The notes beneath the pieces were generated by a model. It had not been told where the DNA came from. It did no database searches and saw only the letters and a list, made by a program, of their open reading frames with translations. A stretch of DNA of 18,574 nucleotides, taken from the NCBI GenBank assembly GCA_964503595.1, contig CAZDAM010000071.1:1-18574 (forward strand), in the 5' to 3' direction. The stretch's first letter is position 1. Each line of letters begins with the position of its first letter. Origin of the DNA: CAZDAM01 sp964503595. GTDB taxonomy: Bacteria; Muiribacteriota; UBA6191. The position numbers and the translations under genes are program-made. Shown in pieces: positions 8,644 to 15,851 of the stretch.

Positions 8644-9105
8644 ATGAAGATTCAGCGAATCACCAGGATTCAAGACCCCCGTGTCCAAAAAATCCTGGAA
8701 CTTGAAAAAGAAGCTTTTGGTTCAGGGGCGATGCATGCCTACGGGCTTTTTCCCCTGGTTGAAACCCAACTGGTCTACGTTTTTGAGGAACAGCAAGAAA
8801 TTCTGGGCTGGGCTCTGGTCCTGAATCAGGTCGGAAGAGTGGGGGCAGCCTGGCTTTTCTCGTATGGAGTTGCAAAGGGACATCGTGGACGGGGCGTGGG
8901 ACGACAAGGGTTCCCGCTTCTGAAAGATGAGCTTGCGGGGCTTGGCTTTGAAACCCTGGGCCTGACTGTGGGGCCAGAGAATCAGGCAGCTTTGAAAATC
9001 TATACGGAAGGGGAAACCCTGCTTCAGAAAAAGCTGGTTTCGGAATATTACGGAGCTGGTGAGGATCGGCTTCTTTTGGAAATCTCCCTGATCGAAAAAC
9101 CCTGA
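8644..9105 (+). CDS. GNAT-family N-acetyltransferase (RimI-like)
   Basis: A 153-residue single-domain acetyltransferase. The acetyl-CoA binding motif A is clear: VAKGHRGRGVGRQGFPLL, with R81-G-R-G84-V-G86 forming the pyrophosphate loop. It is followed by the ETLGLTVGPENQAALKIY segment that positions the acceptor and the CoA in GNAT proteins (compare RimI LEVR..N..A..LY). The residue at the usual Asn of motif B is present (N in PENQAA). The substrate is unknown; RimI-type N-terminal protein acetylation, or acetylation of a sugar or small molecule, is possible. It begins six bases after the glycosyltransferase and ends the apparent operon. No terminator is visible in the 62 bases to the next gene. 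Confidence 0.85.
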   Translation: MKIQRITRIQDPRVQKILELEKEAFGSGAMHAYGLFPLVETQLVYVFEEQQEILGWALVLNQVGRVGAAWLFSYGVAKGHRGRGVGRQGFPLLKDELAGLGFETLGLTVGPENQAALKIYTEGETLLQKKLVSEYYGAGEDRLLLEISLIEKP

Positions 9106-9167
9106 GCCTTGAATGCAACCTTTCTTTCTCTTCATCGTAGTATGGGCGAACGGAGAAGGAGTCCGAC

Positions 9168-10367
9168 ATGAAATGCTTCCAAAATGTGCGTAAACTGGCA
9201 GTAGCTTCAGCCCTGGGTGTCGCTATGAACTCCCAGTCTCACGCAAGTCTGTCCAACAGCCTTTATGAGCTGGCAACCTTTGGCCAGACCATGGGTACGT
9301 TTACCAACAGCCTAAACCAGCTTCTGCATTCCCGCTCTCCTCAGGAGCAGCAGGAAATTCAGCAGCGTCTTTCCTATGTAGAGCAGCAGGCCACCATGCA
9401 GGCTTATGCTCTGGAAACCTTCATTGCCGCCGATGAGGCCCTAGCCAACTCCGCCAATGGATGGACCAACTACTTTGGAATGGGTGGAGATGATGCTGCC
9501 ATTGAGCAGGTATATCGGTCCTTCAAGCAGTACCAGTCTCTGTTCAGCCCCCATATTCTGCGGGCTACGGGCCAGTTCCCCATGACCAACTATGAAAGAC
9601 TTTATATCCGCTGGAAGCAGACTCCTGCGACCAATCCTTCTCAGAAGGAATATGCCAAGCAGCAATTCATGAGCGTATTCCGCCAGTTTGCCCGCTCTTT
9701 CGTTTACCAGAGCCAGGAGCAGCTCAACCGCAAGCGCCAGCGTTTTCTGTCCGCTCTGAGAAAAGTGGAGCGTAGTGGGCCGTTTGCCATGAGTGACAAA
9801 ACCGATTTTGACAAGGCATTCTGGGATTATCAGTCCATGTTCTCCAACATGGTTGAGCCTCAGTATGGTCAGGTTTTCCTGCCTGAATTTCCTTACAATC
9901 AGGCCTTGACAAGCCAGCAGCAGCCAAATTTCGTCTATAATCAGTCGGTTTACACCAATAGTGGTCTGAATCAGTTTGGTTATGGGAGCACGACTGGAAT
10001 GGGCTACCAGCTCAATGCCGGTATGGGTATGGGCACTGGTTACAGTATGAATACCGGTTACACCGGTGGAATGATGACAGGTTCCTCCGCTTTTGCCACT
10101 GGTCGTTACAGTGCTTCCAATACGGTGCAGTCCAATCAGGTGGTACCATTGGGTGGTACGGGTCTTGGAACCCACGGCAGTCAGCTCTCCTCCCCTTATG
10201 GCGCTTTTGCCCCCAGCACCAGCGAGAATCTCGATGCTGAGCTTCGCCAGCAGATGTTCATGATGCAGAAGCAGTATGAGCGCTCTTCCAATTCGGGAAG
10301 TATTCAGGATGTGGAGAAGTCCTACCAAGACTACATGAACCTTCGGGATCAGTGGTTCGGAAACTGA
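9168..10367 (+). CDS. Secreted protein of unknown function with Gly/Met/Tyr/Asn-rich segment
   Basis: A 399-residue protein not recognised as any family. The start is fixed by AAGGAG at 9156-9161, six bases before ATG 9168. Residues 1-26 look like a Sec signal peptide (MKCFQNVRK, a hydrophobic core, then SHA-SLS as a likely cleavage site). Residues about 27-250 are predicted mainly helical and Gln-rich (for example QEIQQRLSYVEQQ). Residues 271-307 are low complexity, with repeated GMG, GTGY, NTGY and TGG units. A charged helical tail follows (ELRQQMFMMQKQY..., DYMNLRDQWFGN). Such composition occurs in surface, adhesive or amyloid-like proteins, but that is inference. The gene has its own terminator downstream, and a 62-base gap upstream with no clear promoter. 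Confidence 0.75.
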   Translation: MKCFQNVRKLAVASALGVAMNSQSHASLSNSLYELATFGQTMGTFTNSLNQLLHSRSPQEQQEIQQRLSYVEQQATMQAYALETFIAADEALANSANGWTNYFGMGGDDAAIEQVYRSFKQYQSLFSPHILRATGQFPMTNYERLYIRWKQTPATNPSQKEYAKQQFMSVFRQFARSFVYQSQEQLNRKRQRFLSALRKVERSGPFAMSDKTDFDKAFWDYQSMFSNMVEPQYGQVFLPEFPYNQALTSQQQPNFVYNQSVYTNSGLNQFGYGSTTGMGYQLNAGMGMGTGYSMNTGYTGGMMTGSSAFATGRYSASNTVQSNQVVPLGGTGLGTHGSQLSSPYGAFAPSTSENLDAELRQQMFMMQKQYERSSNSGSIQDVEKSYQDYMNLRDQWFGN

Positions 10368-10390
10368 AAATCATTGTCTGACTCCTTCAG

Positions 10391-10414
10391 AAGGGCCGCC
10401 TTAGGGCGGCCTTT
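10391..10414 (+). terminator. Rho-independent terminator after the Gly-rich secreted protein
   Basis: A perfect 7-bp GC stem, GGCCGCC (10394-10400) and GGCGGCC (10405-10411), encloses a TTAG loop. It extends outward with G-U and A-U pairs (AAG/TTT) and is followed by TTTG. It lies 23 bases after the stop codon of the secreted protein and just before the tpiA leader, so it separates the two units. The T tract is short, so termination may be partial. Confidence 0.85.
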
Positions 10415-10452
10415 GTGCTAATATGCCAAAGGAAAAAACCAAGGAGATTAAG

Positions 10453-11214
10453 ATGCGAAGACCCCTGTTTGGTGGAAACTGGAAAATGCATAAAACGGTC
10501 GAAGAGACTGAAAGCTTTCTGCAGGATTTTATCAATGAGTCTCTTCCTCAGGAGGCGGATACTGTACTTTTTCCCGCCTTTCCTTCCCTTGGTATGGCTC
10601 ATGGACTCTTGAAGGGTAGCCGTATCGGTCTGGGGGCCCAGAATTTTCATCCGGAAATCAAAGGGGCTTTTACGGGTGAAGTCAGCCTTGGCATGCTTAA
10701 AAATGTTGGTGTCAGGTGGGTTCTTGTAGGGCATTCCGAAAGGCGTACCCTGTTTCATGAATCCGATGATTTCGTGGCTTTGAAAGTCAGAAGGGCTCTG
10801 GATGAGGGCGTCTCCCCCATGCTTTGTGTCGGAGAAACCCTGGAACAGAAAGAAGCTCAAGAAACCGGGTGGGTTCTGACTGAGCAGACTCAGGCCGGTC
10901 TGTCTTTGGTCCAGAAGGATGAAATTACCCGTCTGACGATTGCCTATGAACCGGTCTGGGCGATTGGAACCGGCAAAAATGCTTCAGAAGAAGATGCCCA
11001 GAGTGGCTGCGCCAGAATCCGTGAGGTTCTGAACCGGATGTTTGGCTCGGATGCGGCAGAGGCAGTTCGCATCGTTTACGGGGGCTCAGTCAAACCGGGA
11101 AATATTGCGTCTTATATGGCCCAGAAAGATGTAGACGGAGGCCTGGTGGGTGGAGCATCCCTGATTGCTTCTGATTTTGGCAGTCTGATTCGTAACGGAA
11201 TGGGGACGATCTGA
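10453..11214 (+). CDS. tpiA: Triosephosphate isomerase
   Basis: A 253-residue TIM-barrel enzyme interconverting dihydroxyacetone phosphate and glyceraldehyde 3-phosphate in glycolysis and gluconeogenesis. Catalytic residues are all present: N9 and K11 in GGNWKMH, H94 in VGHSERR, and E166 in AYEPVWAIGTG. The flexible loop 6 (WAIGTGKNAS) and the phosphate-binding YGGSVKPGN and GGLVGGASL are intact. ATG 10453 is chosen because AAGGAG lies six bases upstream; an in-frame ATG at 10423 would add ten residues ahead of a normal TPI N-terminus. It sits right after a terminator and starts the secretion-related gene series, whose next gene overlaps its stop codon. Confidence 0.97.
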   Translation: MRRPLFGGNWKMHKTVEETESFLQDFINESLPQEADTVLFPAFPSLGMAHGLLKGSRIGLGAQNFHPEIKGAFTGEVSLGMLKNVGVRWVLVGHSERRTLFHESDDFVALKVRRALDEGVSPMLCVGETLEQKEAQETGWVLTEQTQAGLSLVQKDEITRLTIAYEPVWAIGTGKNASEEDAQSGCARIREVLNRMFGSDAAEAVRIVYGGSVKPGNIASYMAQKDVDGGLVGGASLIASDFGSLIRNGMGTI

Positions 11215-12965
11215 ACCGGATTGAGCAGATAACTCTCGGATTCAGGCGCCGGGGGCTGGTGTTTCCAGTGGTTTTGGTGCTGGGCGTCATCATGCTCATT
11301 CTGGCCTACTCTCTGGTCTTTCTAGCCCATTCCGAAAACAAACTCACCAACCGTTACGTAGAATACATGCAAGCAGAGCAGATTGCCGATGCCGGAGTGG
11401 AGCAGGCCCTGTTCTACCTGAAATCCCATGCCGGTCTGAATGAACAGCTGGTGAGGGCCCTTGAGGCCGGAACCGAAGAGGAATTCACATTTCCTGATGA
11501 GCTTTATGAAGAAATTCAGAAGCTTTCCTCCAGTGCCCGCCACGAGCTTAAGCTTCAAGTCAGGCTTGAGCCTACGACTCCGGCCTGGCCGGGCCAGGGA
11601 GTTTACACCGGAAATCTCAGAATTCTTTCCACTGGAACGGTCTGGAATCGTGCCAATCAGGTTTTTTCGCGCCAGATTGATGCCGTTTATGCTTCCAAAG
11701 CCATGTATATGGGAATCATTGCTCCGGATCATGGACTTTTTATCCGTGAGAAAGAGCATATGAATTACCGTTTTGAAGACTCCATTGAGCCCTCTGACTT
11801 AAGAGTCCTCAATGGGGATGTCTACGTCAAAAACGGCATTACAGCTGAACTTTCCGACTACATTACCCGCAAAATGATTGAAAAAGGGGAGTTGACCTGG
11901 GAAGAGTATTACTATATGGATCATCCTCCCAAGAGCACGGGTCTCATGGATGGAGGGGTTGATTTTCTGGAATCGGATCGGGTCGAGTACGAGCGCTATG
12001 GCGTTTTTCGCAAGTTCAATATGTTTGGCCAGGAAATGCCTCCTGAGCCCTATGCACGCAATGTTCATGCCAGTCTGGGGTTCTGGACAGACGAACAGAT
12101 TCATCTGAGACCGCCCCAGTTTTACCGCGATATGGCATCCTTGGTGATCGAGCCGACCATCTACAGTTCCTTATCGGGAAATTCCCGGGATAACAGCTAT
12201 TTTCGGGACATTGTGTTTGAGGGCGAGCGGGGTTACAACTCGATTCGCTATAGCAAGGTCATGCCCCTTTACGGGTATGGAGACTGGCGTCGGGCTCCGA
12301 TTATAGATCCAACCCGCTACGGCCCCCGTTCCCGCAAGCATGATATGTCCAACCCGATTCAGATTGATGGGATTGTCTACGTCAAGGGAGATGTCTTCCT
12401 GGAGGGCTGGTACGAGGGTATTGGCATGCTGGTGGTTCAGGGGAATGTGTATCTGGGGGGCAGTTTAAGAGCCCTTCCAACAGATACAGCGGGACATCCC
12501 TCTCTTCTGAATGTGATTGTTTTTGAGGATCCGTCGCGAGAAGGCGGGTTCACAATGACGGATCATGACTCTTTCAAGGCGACGGGTAAGATCATCATGA
12601 AGCCCCACCCGGACAATGACTGGTCCGAGCAGGGTGGACAGGATCCGGATCCGAACCTTCGGATGGATGCTGCGGTGTATGCCCAGAATGGCATGAAAAA
12701 GGATCTGGAAGCCTGGAGGGATAACTGGGCGGATCTGGGCAATCTGAATGTGGACATGAAGCATAATTTTGTCACAGAAACGGTGAATATGAACTTCTTG
12801 CCCCACGATATCATCATCTATGGGAAAAACCCTGACGATGAGTTTCTGGAGGCCGGTGGATCCGGCTTGAATGATTTTCTGCAAACTGATATCAGTGTCA
12901 TGCTGAGCTCCTGGAGTGTTCAGACTGTTCAGGGTGAAGCGGATGAAGCGGCTCATGGAGAATAA
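11211..12965 (+). CDS. Prepilin-like membrane protein (PilX/GspK-type, DUF7305-like)
   Basis: About 584 residues. The N-terminus from a CTG at 11211 reads (M)NRIEQITLGFRRRG, then LVFPVVLVLGVIMLILAYSL: a short basic leader ending in Gly and a roughly 20-residue hydrophobic helix, as in type IV prepilins and PilX/GspK-class pseudopilins. Glu at +5 of the mature form is absent (V), as in GspK. The CTG overlaps the tpiA TGA (CTGA) and has GGGGA five bases upstream. No ATG, GTG or TTG lies between the in-frame TAA (11193) and GTG 11259; starting at that GTG would remove the basic leader. The C-terminal half has IDGIVYVKGDVFLEG and MLVVQGNVYLGGSL, the beta-helix-like strands seen in PilX-type/DUF7305 proteins. 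It would sit in the inner membrane or the tip of a pilus or pseudopilus. The start is unusual and unproven. Confidence 0.72.
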   Translation: MNRIEQITLGFRRRGLVFPVVLVLGVIMLILAYSLVFLAHSENKLTNRYVEYMQAEQIADAGVEQALFYLKSHAGLNEQLVRALEAGTEEEFTFPDELYEEIQKLSSSARHELKLQVRLEPTTPAWPGQGVYTGNLRILSTGTVWNRANQVFSRQIDAVYASKAMYMGIIAPDHGLFIREKEHMNYRFEDSIEPSDLRVLNGDVYVKNGITAELSDYITRKMIEKGELTWEEYYYMDHPPKSTGLMDGGVDFLESDRVEYERYGVFRKFNMFGQEMPPEPYARNVHASLGFWTDEQIHLRPPQFYRDMASLVIEPTIYSSLSGNSRDNSYFRDIVFEGERGYNSIRYSKVMPLYGYGDWRRAPIIDPTRYGPRSRKHDMSNPIQIDGIVYVKGDVFLEGWYEGIGMLVVQGNVYLGGSLRALPTDTAGHPSLLNVIVFEDPSREGGFTMTDHDSFKATGKIIMKPHPDNDWSEQGGQDPDPNLRMDAAVYAQNGMKKDLEAWRDNWADLGNLNVDMKHNFVTETVNMNFLPHDIIIYGKNPDDEFLEAGGSGLNDFLQTDISVMLSSWSVQTVQGEADEAAHGE

Positions 12966-12975
12966 AAGGAGAAGC

Positions 12976-13923
12976 ATGCGACTTCGTGCAATCTTACTGG
13001 GAATGATGACAACGATGATTGCAGCCCAGGAACCGGATCAGAATATCTTTGAAGGTCAGATTTCTCTGACAGTGCCGGGGAACCGGACTCTGGACACGAT
13101 TCAGTTCGGAGTGGATTTTGACGAGCTTCAGGCTATTGAGCTTTCTGAGGATCAGGGGAGTGAAGAGCCGGATGACGTGATTCAGATCGGCTCCAAGAAT
13201 GTTCTGACCCTGAAGATGAATTACAAGAAAAAAGTCCGTTACCGCAATACCAAAATGACGAGTTCCGAGGCGGTCTTCTATCTGTTTGAAAATGCCGATG
13301 AGCTGAAATCCGTGACGATCACTCCCCGTTACTATACCAAGGGTCTGGAGTTCAACGAGCACGGTAAAACCGAGCCGGTTTTCCAGATTGAAGTCATGGA
13401 AGTCGGTCGGGTGGGGGATGCCGAGGGCCGGATCATGAAAAGCATCGACAACCTTTCCTTTGAAATTGGCAAGCCGAATGAAGTCATGCTGAATGTCAAT
13501 GTCAACTCAGGGAGGAGAGTGGCTTTGCGTCTTTTTGCCATGGAAACCGAGGAGCCGCATGTGATTCACCTTCCGGTGCGTCGGCAGGGCTCTTTTCTGG
13601 CTCTTTACGAGGATGGTATCGGCGAGGAACCCCGCAAGGTTTTCAATGCTCCCGTAAGTCTTCGTTATGAGCAGAAGAATCTGAAGGCACGACAACAGAG
13701 AATGCGGGCTTTTCAGATGGTGGCGGATGAAATCAACAATTACGTTCGCAACTCGGCCTACTACGGAACTCCGAAAGTTGTGGAAATTCCCCTGAAAATC
13801 CGGATGCGTCTGACTCCGGAAGGGATGCAGGCACAGAAAATCATTATTGGTCCTCCTCCTGCTCCAGAAGAGGAAGGGGCTGAAGAGTCCCAACCCAGAA
13901 GAAGAGGAATTCTTGGCTTTTAA
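12976..13923 (+). CDS. Secreted protein of unknown function, beta-rich with Pro/Glu tail
   Basis: A 315-residue protein with no recognised family. ATG 12976 has AAGGAG four bases upstream and lies ten bases after the stop of the prepilin-like gene; an in-frame ATG at 12916 inside that gene is much less likely. Residues 1-17 form a short signal peptide (MRLRAILLGMMTTMIAA, then QEP). The body is rich in alternating hydrophobic stretches (VLTLKMNYKKKVRYR, EPVFQIEVMEVGRVG), suggesting beta-sheet. A charged helix follows (NLKARQQRMRAFQMVADE), then a Pro/Glu-rich tail ending PRRRGILGF. It is likely periplasmic or surface-exposed. Position and spacing place it in one transcription unit with the prepilin-like gene and the metalloprotease genes; a structural or adaptor role is only inferred. 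Confidence 0.7.
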   Translation: MRLRAILLGMMTTMIAAQEPDQNIFEGQISLTVPGNRTLDTIQFGVDFDELQAIELSEDQGSEEPDDVIQIGSKNVLTLKMNYKKKVRYRNTKMTSSEAVFYLFENADELKSVTITPRYYTKGLEFNEHGKTEPVFQIEVMEVGRVGDAEGRIMKSIDNLSFEIGKPNEVMLNVNVNSGRRVALRLFAMETEEPHVIHLPVRRQGSFLALYEDGIGEEPRKVFNAPVSLRYEQKNLKARQQRMRAFQMVADEINNYVRNSAYYGTPKVVEIPLKIRMRLTPEGMQAQKIIIGPPPAPEEEGAEESQPRRRGILGF

Positions 13924-13940
13924 ACCTTAGAGGTGATGGT

Positions 13941-15782
13941 TTGAACATGCTTCGCTACGCTTTGCCCCTTCTTCTCGTATCGCAACTGGCTGCCGAGGAA
14001 ATCAGACCCCGTCTGGTCTGTCCGATTTCCAAGGTCCAGAACCGCTATTTCTCCATGCTGAAAACCTCCACTTCCAAAGTGGAGAATACCAGGACACAGA
14101 AAGCGGTTCTGAATGCCGGCACGATCAAGGAATGGAAGATTCTGACCAATGTTTTTCAGTCCGGTCTTTCTTCCAAGCGGTTTCTCCTCAGGAACAAGGT
14201 GCAGGCCAATACTCCCCAGGGGATTCTGGATATCAATATCTGGGTGGGAGAGTCGGAGTATCAGGAAGCAACCGTCAACAATCTGAATACCCAGTCCACT
14301 CCGGCCAATCTGCAGACGGATCGGGATCAGGTCTTAAGCGAAATAGCCCAGGTTCTCTCAAACGTCATTCTGCCAACCACGATTTCCACGTTCGGGAATC
14401 TTGTGGAAGTCACTAATTCTTCCAGTGAAGGCCTGAATATCATGGTCTACGATGTTCAGGACGGATTTCCAGGCAACGGAGGAAGCTACGTCGGAGGCTA
14501 TTTTGATCCTCAGGATAAGTTCGGGGGTGGGGGCAATGATAATGCCGCCAATATGCTTCATATGGACATCTACCCCATGACTCCGGGGGGGCTGGGGAAC
14601 TCTTTTGGGATCACCAAAAAGGATTTCTACCATGTCCTGACGCACGAACTGCAGCATATTCTTCACGCCCAATCGGATAATAATGAAACCATCTGGGTCA
14701 ATGAAGGTTTCTCCCAGTATGCAATCTGGCGAGTTCTGCACCAGACCCGTTTTCCTCTGAATAACAGTATTATTCTGGACAGCCCTCTTGATGAGCCTTC
14801 CCAGGTGCCTTTCTGGCTGCAAAACCCGATATCATCCCTTCTTATGACCACGGACGAGCCGGGTCTTCTCGATTTTAGCGGACCACGTTCGGATTCTGCA
14901 GAGTTAAGGGGATTGGGCTATCTGTTTTTTAATTACCTCTGGCAGAGAATGGGCGGGCAGATTACCGGAGCGACAGCTCAGGCTGATTCGGCCGTCAAGC
15001 TGATGATCCAGTCCCAGGCCAGGGGAAGGGCCAGCCTCGAAGCTGGCTTGAGCGGGAGTGGACTGGATTTCAATACGGTATTTCGTGATTTTGCCGTAGC
15101 TCTTGCTGCTGATCAGGATTCGTCCAATCAGGTTCAGTACCGTCTGGATTCCTTCTCGGGGCATGGCAATGTGAGGCTTTCGATTCCCCCGGTCCCTTCC
15201 GGAGATAGTGTTACAGTAGAACTCAAGCCCTGGCAGTTTCGCTACTACCAGGCAACAAGGGATACAAATCTGACCTTCTCTTCGGCCAATGGTGCCGCAT
15301 TTCACGCTGCAATGGTTGATAATGGGGAAGTTTTACAGAATGCGACTGCCCCGACCCATAATTTTACGGTGGGCTCCAATGGAGGCATTCTGGTGTTTTC
15401 CAATCCTTCAGTTTCCACGGTTCAGCTGGTCAACGGATCGGTGGCTATCAGTTCCGCAGAAGCCGGTAGCGGTGGAGGCTGCTTCATTGCCACAGCAAGC
15501 TTTGGAAGTTATGACAGTGCTCCAGTTCGGATTTTCCGGGATTTTCGGGACAGGATCCTCGCTCAGAGTACCTGGGGCCGTGAACTGATTTCCAGCTACT
15601 ACCGATGGTCTCCGGCATTGGCCAGGACTCTGGAAAGTTCTTCTCTGGGAAGAACCCTGACAGGTTTTCTGCTCCTGCCGGTCGCTGGCTTGGCTTTGCT
15701 TTTCTTAAGCAAACTGGCCATGACCATCCTCTTTTTGGGAATTCTGGGTGGACTTTGTCGCACCCGTCGCCTGCTTGCGTGA
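13941..15782 (+). CDS. Secreted gluzincin-type metalloprotease with CFI-box C-terminal module
   Basis: A 613-residue protein with an N-terminal signal peptide (LRYALPLLLVSQLAAEE). The catalytic helix has HELQH at residues 235-239 and a third ligand E255 in WVNEGFSQY (HEXXH-X15-E). This is a gluzincin arrangement, similar in outline to M30 hyicolysin-type peptidases with their 'WLNEG' and later 'GYLFFNYLWQRMGG'. It is preceded by MVYDVQDGFPG and LHMDIYP (HMD 207-209), shared with its neighbours. The C-terminus carries a Gly run, Cys514 and FIATASFG (CFI-box), then RDFRDRIL, SSYYRWSPALARTLESS, two hydrophobic stretches (about 573-606) and a basic tail RTRRLLA. That module is named CFI-box-CTERM in protein family collections, from memory. 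TTG 13941 is preferred because GAGGTGAT lies seven bases upstream; ATG 13947 is the alternative. Function: protease exported and probably retained at the cell surface. Confidence 0.85.
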   Translation: MNMLRYALPLLLVSQLAAEEIRPRLVCPISKVQNRYFSMLKTSTSKVENTRTQKAVLNAGTIKEWKILTNVFQSGLSSKRFLLRNKVQANTPQGILDINIWVGESEYQEATVNNLNTQSTPANLQTDRDQVLSEIAQVLSNVILPTTISTFGNLVEVTNSSSEGLNIMVYDVQDGFPGNGGSYVGGYFDPQDKFGGGGNDNAANMLHMDIYPMTPGGLGNSFGITKKDFYHVLTHELQHILHAQSDNNETIWVNEGFSQYAIWRVLHQTRFPLNNSIILDSPLDEPSQVPFWLQNPISSLLMTTDEPGLLDFSGPRSDSAELRGLGYLFFNYLWQRMGGQITGATAQADSAVKLMIQSQARGRASLEAGLSGSGLDFNTVFRDFAVALAADQDSSNQVQYRLDSFSGHGNVRLSIPPVPSGDSVTVELKPWQFRYYQATRDTNLTFSSANGAAFHAAMVDNGEVLQNATAPTHNFTVGSNGGILVFSNPSVSTVQLVNGSVAISSAEAGSGGGCFIATASFGSYDSAPVRIFRDFRDRILAQSTWGRELISSYYRWSPALARTLESSSLGRTLTGFLLLPVAGLALLFLSKLAMTILFLGILGGLCRTRRLLA

Positions 15783-15851
15783 CATTTTTTAGTGACCGGC
15801 TACCAAAAGTCTGTCAACTGAAAACCTTTTTGGTTCGAAAGCAGAAAGGAC

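Noticed and set aside
9441..10328. Long antisense frame of 295 codons opposite the Gly-rich secreted protein
   Set aside because: The + strand frame has a strong ribosome binding site, a signal peptide and a terminator right after it. The antisense frame has no such signals and is explained by the codon bias of the sense gene.
15755..15790. Possible terminator after the first protease gene (short stem followed by six T)
   Set aside because: Only about five pairs, including a G-U, with a long loop. Too weak to call against a continuous operon.
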